Shown one piece after another: positions 16,506 to 23,407 of a DNA stretch of 32,921 nt. This stretch comes from Planctomycetota bacterium. Its GTDB lineage: Bacteria; Planctomycetota; UBA1135; UBA2386. Both the position numbers and the translations under genes were made by a program. Positions within the stretch are counted from its first letter, which is position 1. Each line of letters starts with the position of its first letter. Below the pieces are notes generated by a model. The model did not search any database. It worked only from the letters and a program-made list of their open reading frames with translations, and was not told the DNA's origin. The stretch spans positions 1 to 32,921 of the forward strand of contig JAEUHU010000463.1 in the NCBI GenBank assembly GCA_016793305.1, read 5' to 3'.

Positions 16506-18419
16506 ATGCACACCATCCTGATCGGCGCCCCGGTGCGCCAAGAGGCCGTCATCCTGCGCGAGTTCCTGCGCTCGCTGGCGGAGCTCGACACGACCGGCCT
16601 GCAGGTCGAGTTCGTGTTCGTCGACGACAACGTCGAGGCGGAGTCGACGGCGCTGCTCGAGGAGTTCGCGCAGCGGCACCCGACCTTGCTGCTCGACGGC
16701 GGTGACGCGCCCGAGATCTACCGGAAGGACGAGTACGGCCACGTCTGGAACGACGAACTGATCTGGAAGGTCGCGCGCTTCAAGGACACCATCCTCGAGC
16801 ACGCCAGGAGCCGCGGTCACGACGGCGTGTTCCTGGTCGACAGCGACCTCGTGCTGCACCCGCGCCTGCTGCACCACCTGATCCGGCAAGGCGTCGACGT
16901 GGTCAGCGAGGTGTTCTGGACGCGCTGGGCGCCGGGCATGCCCGACCGCCCACAGGTGTGGGTGCGCGACCAGTACACGCTGCACCAGCAGCGCCGCGAC
17001 GAGGTGCTGACGCAGGAGGAGATCGACAAGCGCAAGCAGCAGTTCTTCCTCGAGCTGCTGCGGCCGGGCCTGCACCGCGTCGGCGGCCTCGGCGCCTGCA
17101 CGTTGCTGAGCCGGCGCGCGCTGCTCGCCGGCGTGAACTTCCAGGCGATCCCGAACCTCGGTTTCTGGGGTGAGGACCGCCACTTCTGCATCCGCGCGGC
17201 CGTGCTCGGCCTGTCGTTGCACGCCGACACCTGCTACCCACCGCTGCACGTCTACCGGCAGAGTGAACTGTCGCGCGTCGAGACCTTCCGCGCAGCACGC
17301 CCGCTGATGCAGCGCCGCGTGCAGGCGCTGGAGGCGTTCCGCACCGGCATCACCGCGTGGGGCACGATGCACCACGCGACCACCGACGGCCGTGAAGGGC
17401 TCGCCGCGTTCACGCCCGGCATGCAGCAGAACCTGTTGGCGTCGGCGAACGACCGGGTGGCGCTGCAGCAGCGCATGCGCAGCGTCACGCGCACCCACGT
17501 GGTGTGGCTCGCGCAGAAGGACCTCGCCGACGGCGCCATGCAGATCGGCGGCACGCTGGTGCGCGAGGGCAGCCACGACGGCTCGCCGTTCCGCGACGAC
17601 TTCGGCGTGCTCGCGACCCTGCGCGACGAACGCGGCGACGGGGCGTTCCGCATCGCCGACCTGCAGCTGCAGCGCGTGAACGAGACCCTGGCCGTGCCCG
17701 TGGTGCGCAAGACGCACGGCAATCGCGTCCTGCTGTCGATGCTGGTGCACAACGAGGCGGGGCGCTTCCTGCGCGAGGTGCTCACCGAGGCCGCCCGCTA
17801 CGTCGACGAGGTGCTGATCGTCGACGACGGCAGCACCGACGACAGCGTCGCCGTCTGCCACGAAGTGTTGCGCTCGGTGCCGCACCGCGTGGTTTCGCTC
17901 GGCCGCTCGCAGTTCCACGACGAACACCGCCTGCGGCGCCTGCAGTGGGAGCTGGCGCGTGCCCAGCGTCCCGACTGGATCCTGTGCCTCGACGCCGACG
18001 AGATGTTCGAGTCGCGCATGGCGCAGGCGCTGCGTGGGCTCGTCGACCAGGACCGCTTCGACGCGATCGCGTTCCGGCTGTTCGACTTCTGGGACCAGGA
18101 CCACTACCGCGACGACGCGCTGTGGCGTGCGCACCGCACGTTCCGCCACTTCCTGGTGCGCAACCTGCCGGACCTCGACGATGCGTTCCGCGCCACGGCG
18201 CAGCACTGCGGCCGCTGGCCGCTGGCCGTCGACCGGCTGCGCATTGCGACCAGCGACGTGCGGCTGAAGCACTTCGGCTGGGCACTGCCCGACGACCGGG
18301 TCCGCAAGTACGAACGCTACCGCCAGCTCGATCCCGAGGGTCGGCACGGCAGCCTCGCCCAGTACGAGTCCATCCTCGACCCGAGCCCGAACCTCGTGAA
18401 GTGGACGGAGGGGCCATGA
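16506..18419 (+). CDS. Two-domain glycosyltransferase (GT-A, family 2-like)
   Basis: This protein of 637 residues has two GT-A-like domains. The N-terminal one (~1-260) starts MHTILIGAPVRQEAVILREF and has the metal-site motif D112-S-D114 (FLVDSDLVLHP) and the acceptor-site pattern FWGEDRHFC (W221-D224). The C-terminal one (~405-637) is a family 2 enzyme with LLSMLVHNEAGRFLREVL, VLIVDDGSTDDS (436-447) and D496-A-D498-E (LCLDADEMFE). A linker domain of about 130 residues lies between them. Both active sites look complete, so the enzyme may add two sugars in sequence. The start is the ATG at 16506; an in-frame start at 16458 would add 16 residues rich in Pro and Arg. It overlaps the methyltransferase gene by four bases (ATGA), suggesting that one glycan is built and methylated. 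The sugar identity is unknown. Confidence 0.88.
   Translation: MHTILIGAPVRQEAVILREFLRSLAELDTTGLQVEFVFVDDNVEAESTALLEEFAQRHPTLLLDGGDAPEIYRKDEYGHVWNDELIWKVARFKDTILEHARSRGHDGVFLVDSDLVLHPRLLHHLIRQGVDVVSEVFWTRWAPGMPDRPQVWVRDQYTLHQQRRDEVLTQEEIDKRKQQFFLELLRPGLHRVGGLGACTLLSRRALLAGVNFQAIPNLGFWGEDRHFCIRAAVLGLSLHADTCYPPLHVYRQSELSRVETFRAARPLMQRRVQALEAFRTGITAWGTMHHATTDGREGLAAFTPGMQQNLLASANDRVALQQRMRSVTRTHVVWLAQKDLADGAMQIGGTLVREGSHDGSPFRDDFGVLATLRDERGDGAFRIADLQLQRVNETLAVPVVRKTHGNRVLLSMLVHNEAGRFLREVLTEAARYVDEVLIVDDGSTDDSVAVCHEVLRSVPHRVVSLGRSQFHDEHRLRRLQWELARAQRPDWILCLDADEMFESRMAQALRGLVDQDRFDAIAFRLFDFWDQDHYRDDALWRAHRTFRHFLVRNLPDLDDAFRATAQHCGRWPLAVDRLRIATSDVRLKHFGWALPDDRVRKYERYRQLDPEGRHGSLAQYESILDPSPNLVKWTEGP
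18407..18411 (+). promoter_or_regulatory. Shine-Dalgarno site for methyltransferase
   Basis: GGAGG inside the last codons of the glycosyltransferase gene ends four bases before the ATG at 18416. It supports this start and translational coupling. Confidence 0.65.
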
Positions 18420-19147
18420 ACCCCTCGCCCCAAGCGGCGGTCGGCGTCGCCCCGACTCACCCGTCGCCGTCGCCCCGCCTCCATCGCTCCCTCCGGATCC
18501 CCGACCCGCCGACGGTGTCCCGCTTCGTGCGCGCCGACGACCCGCACACGCGGCACTTCGTGTTCCCGCTGCCGGCCACCTGGTGGAGCCGCGGCCACGA
18601 GTACGCATGGGCGTTCCAGTTCGCGGCGCAGGACCATGTCGTACTCGACGCCGCCTGCGGCATCGGCCATCCGCTGAAGTTCGCGCTGGCCGCGCGCTGC
18701 CGAGCGGCATTCGCGTGCGACCTCGACCCGCGCATCGACGACCCGGCCGCGATCGTCGCCGACATCCAGGCCGACTTCGGTGCTGCGGCGGCGCGCACGC
18801 TCGATCCGGCCCTGCTGCACCGGCTCGGCCGCGCGCGCTGTTCGATCACGGCGACTCCGTACGGAGCCCGTGTGTTCGATCGCGTGTTCTGCATCTCGGT
18901 GCTCGAGCACCTGCCGCCGGCCGATCGCGCCGCGGCCCTCCTCGAGTTCGCGCGGATCGTGCGCGACGACGGACTGGTCGTGCTGACGATGGACCACCCG
19001 CTGGTCGACCTCGGCGAGTTCGTGCGCATGGTATCCGCGGCGGGCCTGCGGTTCGTCGGCGACGTGCGGCTGGACGTGCCGCAAGACGCCCTGTGGTCGC
19101 ACGCCTACCGGCTGCGCTGCTTCCGGGCGCTGCTGCAGCGAGCCTGA
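18416..19147 (+). CDS. Class I SAM-dependent methyltransferase
   Basis: This protein of 243 residues has the Rossmann methyltransferase signature. Motif I is VVLDAACGIGHPLKFALAA (76-94), the acidic end of strand 2 is ACDLDPR (D102/D104), and the strand 4 region is FCISVLEHLPPADRAAALLE (~157-176). LTMDHPLVDLGEFVRMVSAAG follows, as in family 11-type enzymes (Methyltransf_11). The first ~45 residues are Pro-rich with little structure. Its start overlaps the stop of the two-domain glycosyltransferase (ATGA, 18416-18419) and has a good Shine-Dalgarno site. A sugar or glycolipid acceptor made by that enzyme is therefore the likeliest substrate, but sequence alone does not show whether it methylates oxygen, nitrogen or carbon. 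The gene ends 56 bases before the peptidase gene in the same direction, which may belong to the same transcript. Confidence 0.88.
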   Translation: MNPSPQAAVGVAPTHPSPSPRLHRSLRIPDPPTVSRFVRADDPHTRHFVFPLPATWWSRGHEYAWAFQFAAQDHVVLDAACGIGHPLKFALAARCRAAFACDLDPRIDDPAAIVADIQADFGAAAARTLDPALLHRLGRARCSITATPYGARVFDRVFCISVLEHLPPADRAAALLEFARIVRDDGLVVLTMDHPLVDLGEFVRMVSAAGLRFVGDVRLDVPQDALWSHAYRLRCFRALLQRA

Positions 19148-19203
19148 CCCCAGGCCCCGAGCGCAGGCTGGACAGCACCGGCGGCGCGCGCCACTGTCCG
19201 CGC

Positions 19204-20586
19204 GTGAACCGCACGCTCCGCTTCGCCGTCGCCACCCCACTCGTCCTCGGCCTGTGCGCCTGCGCGCTCGGCTCCGGGGACGAACGTCCGACGACCAAGG
19301 CACACGAGCGCTGTGCGGCCCTGGTCGAACGCGCCCTCGACGACAACCGCGCCATCGCCTTGCTCGGCGATCTCGTGGCCGCAGCGCCGAAGCGCCTCAG
19401 CGGCTCGCCCGGCAGCGCCGACGCCGTGCAGTGGGGCCTGCGCACGATGCGCGAACTCGGCCTGCAGAACGTGCGCGCCGAGCCGTGCCTCGTGCCGCAC
19501 TGGGAGCGCGGTGTCGAGACCGCGGCGATCGTCGGCGACGGCGAACCACTGCGCGTCACCGCGCTCGGCGGCAGCATCGGCACGCCCGCCGAGGGCCTCG
19601 AGGCCGAGGTCGTCGAGGTCCGTTCGTTCGAGCAGCTGCAGCAGCTCGGCGACGCCGCCCGCGGCAAGCTGGTGTTCTTCAACCGGCCGATGCCACGCGC
19701 GCTGCGCGCGGTCGGCCAGGCCTACGGCGAAGCGGTGCCGCAGCGCAGCAACGGCGCGGTCGAGGCGGGCAAGGTCGGCGCGATCGGGGCCATCGTGCGC
19801 TCGGCGACGACGGCGATCGACACGCTGCCGCACACCGGCGCCATGCACTACGACCCCGAGGTCCCACAGGTGCCCGCTGCGGCGATCGCGACGCTCGACG
19901 CCGAACGGCTGCACGCGGCCCTGCAGCGCGGCCCCGTGCGCGTGCGCCTGCAGCTCGGCTGCCGCCCGCTGCCCGACGCGCCCGGCGCGAACGTGGTCGG
20001 CGAACTGGTCGGCAGCACGTTCCCCGAGCGGATCGTCGTCGTCGGGGGCCACCTCGACGCCTGGGACCTCGGCCAGGGGGCGCACGACGACGGGGCCGGC
20101 TGCGTGCACGCGCTCGAAGCCGTGCGCCTGCTGCAGGCCTGCGGCATCCGGCCGCGGTGCACGATCCGCGTGGTGCTCTACGCCAACGAGGAGAACGGCC
20201 TGCGCGGGGCCCGCGCCTACGCGGACGCGCATCGCGACGAATTGCGCCACCATGTCGCGGCGCTCGAGAGCGACAGCGGGGGCTTCGCACCTAGCGGCAT
20301 CCTCACGTCGCTCCGCGACGAGGCTGCCGCGGCGATGCGCGCCGCACTCGCACCGCTGCAGGACCACGGAGCCGGCACGTTCCTGCCGGGAGCCGGCGCG
20401 TGCGGGGCCGACATCGGTCCGCTGCACGACGCCGGCGTGCCGTGCTTCGGGCTGCACGTCGGCAGCCAGCGCTACTTCGACCACCACCACGCCGCGAACG
20501 ACACGCTCGAGGCCGTCGACGACCGCGAGCTGGCGCTCGGGGCCGCGGTGGTCGCGTTCACGCTGTCGGTGCTCGCCGACGGCTGA
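19204..20586 (+). CDS. Exported M28-family metallopeptidase
   Basis: This zinc aminopeptidase or carboxypeptidase of family M28, close to carboxypeptidase Q in layout, has 460 residues. The N-terminus is a signal sequence ending L-C-A-C20, so it may be a lipoprotein. Residues ~130-250 form an inserted PA-like domain (GKLVFFNRPM, VGAIGAIVRSATT). The catalytic part shows all ligand motifs: H283 in GGHLDAWDLG, D295 in AHDDGAGC, E329/E330 in ANEENGLRGARAY, D357 in LESDSGGF, and the C-terminal His in YFDHHHAANDT (427-429). It would trim peptides in the periplasm or outside the cell. The start is a GTG at 19204 because it gives a complete signal peptide and follows the methyltransferase stop; no Shine-Dalgarno site is seen. 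The downstream 75 bases have no clear terminator. Confidence 0.92.
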   Translation: MNRTLRFAVATPLVLGLCACALGSGDERPTTKAHERCAALVERALDDNRAIALLGDLVAAAPKRLSGSPGSADAVQWGLRTMRELGLQNVRAEPCLVPHWERGVETAAIVGDGEPLRVTALGGSIGTPAEGLEAEVVEVRSFEQLQQLGDAARGKLVFFNRPMPRALRAVGQAYGEAVPQRSNGAVEAGKVGAIGAIVRSATTAIDTLPHTGAMHYDPEVPQVPAAAIATLDAERLHAALQRGPVRVRLQLGCRPLPDAPGANVVGELVGSTFPERIVVVGGHLDAWDLGQGAHDDGAGCVHALEAVRLLQACGIRPRCTIRVVLYANEENGLRGARAYADAHRDELRHHVAALESDSGGFAPSGILTSLRDEAAAAMRAALAPLQDHGAGTFLPGAGACGADIGPLHDAGVPCFGLHVGSQRYFDHHHAANDTLEAVDDRELALGAAVVAFTLSVLADG

Positions 20587-20661
20587 CGCGACCGGCTCGG
20601 CGCCTCCGCACGAATTCTCGCGCCCGGTGTAACCGATGACGCGAGCCATGCACATTCAGGC

Positions 20662-21714
20662 ATGGAACCGATCCGATCGCACGACGGACTGTTCCGGTTC
20701 GTGTTCGGCGAGCCGGAGCAGATGGCCGAGCTGCTGCGCGGAGCGCTGCCGCCACCGCTGGCGGCGGCGATCCGTTGGCAGACGCTCCGCCGACTGCCGG
20801 ACACCTGGGTGGACCAACTCCTCGAGGCACGGGCCGGCGATCTGTTCTTCGCCGCCGAGCTCGCGGGCACCACGCTGCTCCTCCAGGTGCTCGTCGAGCA
20901 CAAGGCCAAGGTCGAACGCTTCACCGCGCTGCAGCAGACCGGCTACACCGTGCGACTGCTCGAGCACTGGCGCACCGAGAACCCGGTCTCCCGCGCGCTG
21001 CCCGCCGTGCTGACCTGCGTGCTCTACCACGGCGACACGGCGTGGAGTGCCCCCACCAGCGTGCACGAACTGGTCGACACCACCGGCTGGGACGACACCC
21101 TGCGCGATCTGCTGCTCGCTCGCCAGCTGCGCCAGCCATTCGTCCTCGTCGACCTGTCCCACCTCGACGAGGACCGCCTCGACGCCCTCTGGCCCGCCGC
21201 GATCCCGCGGCTGGCCCTGCGCTTCCTGCAGTTCCTGCGCGGACTGCGGTTGCCCGAGGCGATGGCGACCATCCGCTCGTGGCGACAACTCGTCGCCGCG
21301 GTCCAACGCCACCCGCGCGGCGTCGACGTGCTCACCGCGCTATGCTCGTGGTACCTGGGGCGCGACCCCGAGCATCCGGAAACCCTGCGCACCGTCATGG
21401 CCAAACTCGGCGAAGAGGATCAACCCATGCGCACCATGCTGGATCTCGTGTTGGAGATGGGCGAAGAACGCGGCGTCGACCGCGGGCGCCAGGAAGGGCG
21501 GCAAGAGGGTCGGCAGGAAGGGCGGCAAGAGGGTCGGCAGGAAGGGCGGCAAGAGGGCGTTCGCGCCGTGCTGCTGAGCCAGCTCGAAGCACGCTTCGGC
21601 CAACTGCCTGCCGACGCCCACGAGCGCATCGCCCGCGCCGAACTCGCCACCCTGGAGCGCTGGAGCCTGCGCGTTCTCACTGCCCGCAGCCTCGACGAGG
21701 CACTGGTCGACTGA
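20662..21714 (+). CDS. Rpn-family recombination-promoting nuclease / putative transposase
   Basis: This Rpn/YhgA-like protein of 350 residues has a PD-(D/E)xK nuclease domain at the N-terminus: HDGLFRFVFGEPEQMAELLR (residues 7-26), then LLLQVLVEHKAK with the E-x-K catalytic pair, and VLTCVLYHGDTAW. The family includes E. coli RpnA-E, DNA endonucleases that stimulate recombination and can act in phage defence. The C-terminal part has a hydrophobic helix (MRTMLDLVLEMGEERG), six tandem RQEG units (276-299) and a final helical domain. Length is near normal for the family. An internal ATG at 21427 has a good Shine-Dalgarno site and could give a short C-terminal form. The gene is not flanked by IS ends. 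The start is the ATG at 20662, preceded only by a weak CAGG. Confidence 0.88.
   Translation: MEPIRSHDGLFRFVFGEPEQMAELLRGALPPPLAAAIRWQTLRRLPDTWVDQLLEARAGDLFFAAELAGTTLLLQVLVEHKAKVERFTALQQTGYTVRLLEHWRTENPVSRALPAVLTCVLYHGDTAWSAPTSVHELVDTTGWDDTLRDLLLARQLRQPFVLVDLSHLDEDRLDALWPAAIPRLALRFLQFLRGLRLPEAMATIRSWRQLVAAVQRHPRGVDVLTALCSWYLGRDPEHPETLRTVMAKLGEEDQPMRTMLDLVLEMGEERGVDRGRQEGRQEGRQEGRQEGRQEGRQEGVRAVLLSQLEARFGQLPADAHERIARAELATLERWSLRVLTARSLDEALVD
21427..21714 (+). other. Possible intragenic short Rpn product (RpnS-like)
   Basis: This is an in-frame internal reading segment of 95 residues starting at Met256 of the Rpn protein (MRTMLDLVLEMGEE). GAAGAGGA (21412-21419) lies seven bases upstream of the ATG, better than the site before the full-length start. 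The product would keep the RQEG repeat and the C-terminal helices but lack the nuclease. In E. coli, short forms made from within rpn genes are known to block the long toxic nuclease. The same arrangement here is inferred from the start site and architecture. Confidence 0.4.
21487..21558 (+). repeat. Three 24-base repeats encoding (RQEG)6
   Basis: Three in-frame 24-base units occur back to back, each made of two 12-base halves that encode RQEG with different synonymous codons (CGGCAGGAAGGG then CGGCAAGAGGGT). The units differ only at the third base of the first codon (CGC in unit 1) and the last base (GGC in unit 3). The fixed alternation shows growth by whole 24-base steps, so copy number can change without a frameshift. 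Confidence 0.95.
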
Positions 21715-21720
21715 CGCTCC

Positions 21721-21957
21721 GTGCCTGACGCTCCAACCAGGAACTCGGCTGCGTTCTCGAGCCGATGGCGCGGCAAGTGCCAGAGCCCCTCGTGGTGGCG
21801 CCGGCTCGGGGTCGGCCTGGTCCTGGCAGCGATCCTGCCGCTCTGCTTCGCCGAAGGGCACGGCGAGTTCGGGCCAGGTGATGCCTTCGCGATCAGCGCG
21901 CTCCTTCTGATCGCAGGTGTGTGCTGCTACCTCGTCGGCCTCGCCACGAGGAGCTGA
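21721..21957 (+). CDS. Small predicted membrane protein
   Basis: This is a possible 78-residue protein beginning with GTG six bases after the Rpn stop. It has a basic, Trp-containing lead (SSRWRGKCQSPSWWRRL) and two hydrophobic helices: GVGLVLAAILPLCF (~30-43) and FAISALLLIAGVCCYLVGLA (~56-75), joined by an acidic turn EGHGEFGPGD. The composition looks like a real small membrane protein, and the frame fills the gap between two convergent genes. I do not recognise a family and no Shine-Dalgarno site is seen. It may be co-transcribed with the Rpn gene. Confidence 0.5.
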   Translation: MPDAPTRNSAAFSSRWRGKCQSPSWWRRLGVGLVLAAILPLCFAEGHGEFGPGDAFAISALLLIAGVCCYLVGLATRS

Positions 21958-21971
21958 ACCGCTCGCCCGAC

Positions 21972-22286
21972 TCAGCGTGACGTGTTGGTGGCGAACGGGT
22001 CGTACCAGTTGCGGCACGGGTCGCGCGCGTCGCCGGTCAAGGCCTGCACGTCGCTGACGATCCCGGTCACCAGCCCCACACCAGCACCCGCCGCAGCGAA
22101 GAACGCGAACAGCGCCAGAACGGCTCGCCCATCCCCATGGCACCCGCAGCCTCCTGGCCCAACGAACTGTGCCCCGAACACCGGCCCTGTGAACGCCCCG
22201 ATCACCGGCTTCACCAAGGTGCAGCTGCCCGCGGACGCGAGCACCAGGAACGACGCCGCCAACAGGGTTCGCGAGAGGGCTGGCAT
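21972..22286 (-). CDS. Small lipoprotein, unknown function
   Basis: This is a predicted 104-residue lipoprotein. The signal sequence ALSRTLLAASFLVLASAGS leads to C22 (A-G-S-C, a slightly unusual lipobox). After it come a Gly-rich segment with the cluster GGCGCHGDG (C47, C49, H50), one hydrophobic helix (AVLALFAFFAAAGAGVGLV, ~55-73), and a C-terminal tail with C91 in RDPCRNWYDPF. A second membrane contact through the helix is likely. I do not recognise a named family, though small lipoproteins of this shape are common in envelope-rich bacteria. The start is the ATG at 22286; the frame stays open upstream but is Arg/Gly-rich and lacks the look of coding sequence. No Shine-Dalgarno site is seen. 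Confidence 0.65.
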   Translation of the reverse strand: MPALSRTLLAASFLVLASAGSCTLVKPVIGAFTGPVFGAQFVGPGGCGCHGDGRAVLALFAFFAAAGAGVGLVTGIVSDVQALTGDARDPCRNWYDPFATNTSR

Positions 22287-22383
22287 GCGCAGCAAGCGCG
22301 GAGCCTCGACGGAGCGTGCCGACGCCACGCCTCGCAACGCGGCAGGCCCCGGGGCACGGCCCCCGACCGGCCGATGCCACCGG

Positions 22384-22746
22384 CTACCGCCGCCGCACCC
22401 GGATCGGCCCCTTGGCGGTCGACGGATCGACCACCCGCCCACCCTGCGTGACCCCCGCAAACCCTGCCGCCACCAGCCGTCGCGCTGCTTGCCGCGCCGG
22501 CTCCATCAGCGGCCGCCAGTCGAGCGTCAAGGCCCGCGCCGCCTCCGACGGACAGATGGTCGCACCGAGCGGCCGAGACTCGAGCAGCTGCTGGATCGCC
22601 AGCTCGAGCGAACGATCGGTCGCATCGAGGCCACGGCGGCAGCCGGCACTGCAGTAGCGAACCTGGTCCCAGGAACGCGCCCAGCGCTTGCGCCAGGCGA
22701 TCGTCCGGCCACAACGCTCGCAGGTCTTGTCGGCGGGCACCGTCAT
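22384..22746 (-). CDS. DUF2256-DUF3253 fusion protein
   Basis: This is a 120-residue protein made of two small domains. Residues ~7-40 form a four-Cys zinc ribbon of the DUF2256 type: C9-x2-C12 in CERCGRTIAWRKRW and C32-x3-C36 in YCSAGCRR. Residues ~48-118 match DUF3253, a winged-helix-like domain: LLESRPLGATICPSEAAR, then LVAAGFAGVTQGGRVVDPS and the closing AKGPIRVRRR. The combination occurs in other bacteria. The presence of a zinc ribbon and a winged helix suggests nucleic-acid binding, but no function is established. It is divergent from the ECF sigma factor across 130 bases and could share that control region. No Shine-Dalgarno site precedes the ATG at 22746. Confidence 0.85.
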   Translation of the reverse strand: MTVPADKTCERCGRTIAWRKRWARSWDQVRYCSAGCRRGLDATDRSLELAIQQLLESRPLGATICPSEAARALTLDWRPLMEPARQAARRLVAAGFAGVTQGGRVVDPSTAKGPIRVRRR

Positions 22747-22876
22747 CGCGTTCGCCGCCTGTTCGGTGGCCCACCGCGCGTGGATGCGTCGCGCGCCCCC
22801 GCCGTGCGCGCCAGGAAATCCGCAGCCCGACCAATCCGGGATCGTCGACCGGCGTCTTCACCGGCACGATCGATCC

Positions 22877-23407
22877 ATGACCGCCGCGGACGCACCGCTC
22901 CCCGAGCTGTTCCAGGCCCATCGCCAGGGCCTCGCGGGAGCCGTGCGTTCGGTGCTCGGTCCCTCGGCCGACGTGCCCGAACTGCTGCAGACCGCCTTCC
23001 TGAAGTGCTGGTCGAAGTGGCAGCAGGGCACCCGGCCGGCGGACCCGGTGGCCTGGATCTTCGTCGTCACCTGGAACACGGCGGTCGACGCGCGACGGGC
23101 GCGCCAACGCCGGCCGCAACACGAACCGCTCGACGAAGGAACCACCGTGGCACCCACCCTCCATCCGTCGCCGTCGCACGCGCTCGAACATCGCGAAGCG
23201 GTGGCCGAAGCCCAGGCCGCGATCGCGCGGCTCAGCGACCCCGAGCAGCAGGTGTTCCTGCTGCGCACCGCCGCCGAACTGTCGTTCGAGGCGATCGCGA
23301 ACGAACTGGCGATCCCCGTCGGCACGGCGAAGACGCGCATGCGCAGCGCGCTGCAGAAGCTGCGCACCACCCTCGGTGTCCCGACCCGACAGGAGAGTCC
23401 ACGATGA
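22877..23407 (+). CDS. ECF-type RNA polymerase sigma factor
   Basis: This is a sigma-70 family factor of 176 residues with regions 2 and 4 only. Region 2 covers ~9-80 (LFQAHRQGLAGAVRSVLGP, ELLQTAFLKCWSKWQQG and PVAWIFVVTWNTAVDARRAR for the -10 contact). Region 4 covers ~115-168 (AIARLSDPEQQVFLLRTAAE, then the helix-turn-helix LSFEAIANELAIPVGTAKTR). The linker between them (~81-110) is poorly conserved. The start is the ATG at 22877; the open frame extends further up but reads like non-coding Arg/Pro-rich sequence. Its last bases overlap the start of the alpha-2-macroglobulin gene (ATGA, 23404-23407), so the two are co-translated. That protein's cytoplasmic N-terminus is therefore the likely anti-sigma factor. 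No convincing autoregulated GGAAC/CGTC promoter was found upstream. Confidence 0.93.
   Translation: MTAADAPLPELFQAHRQGLAGAVRSVLGPSADVPELLQTAFLKCWSKWQQGTRPADPVAWIFVVTWNTAVDARRARQRRPQHEPLDEGTTVAPTLHPSPSHALEHREAVAEAQAAIARLSDPEQQVFLLRTAAELSFEAIANELAIPVGTAKTRMRSALQKLRTTLGVPTRQESPR
23391..23395 (+). promoter_or_regulatory. Shine-Dalgarno site for alpha-2-macroglobulin
   Basis: AGGAG ends eight bases before the ATG at 23404 and lies within the sigma-factor gene. It decides this start within a reading frame that is open for another 1.4 kb upstream. Confidence 0.75.

Noticed and set aside
21487..21558. Repeat array considered as CRISPR
   Set aside because: The units are contiguous with no spacers and lie in frame inside a coding gene.
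20662..21714. Rpn gene considered as a transposase of an insertion sequence
   Set aside because: No terminal inverted repeats or flanking duplications were seen; the family is better described as standalone nucleases.
21711..21734. 10-base direct repeat CTGACGCTCC at 21711 and 21725
   Set aside because: Considered as a target-site duplication or attachment site, but only four bases lie between the copies and no mobile element is present.
22814..22848. ECF-type promoter (GGAAAT ... CGTC) before the sigma gene
   Set aside because: The spacing between the two boxes is 23 bases instead of about 16-17, so it is not a credible autoregulated promoter.
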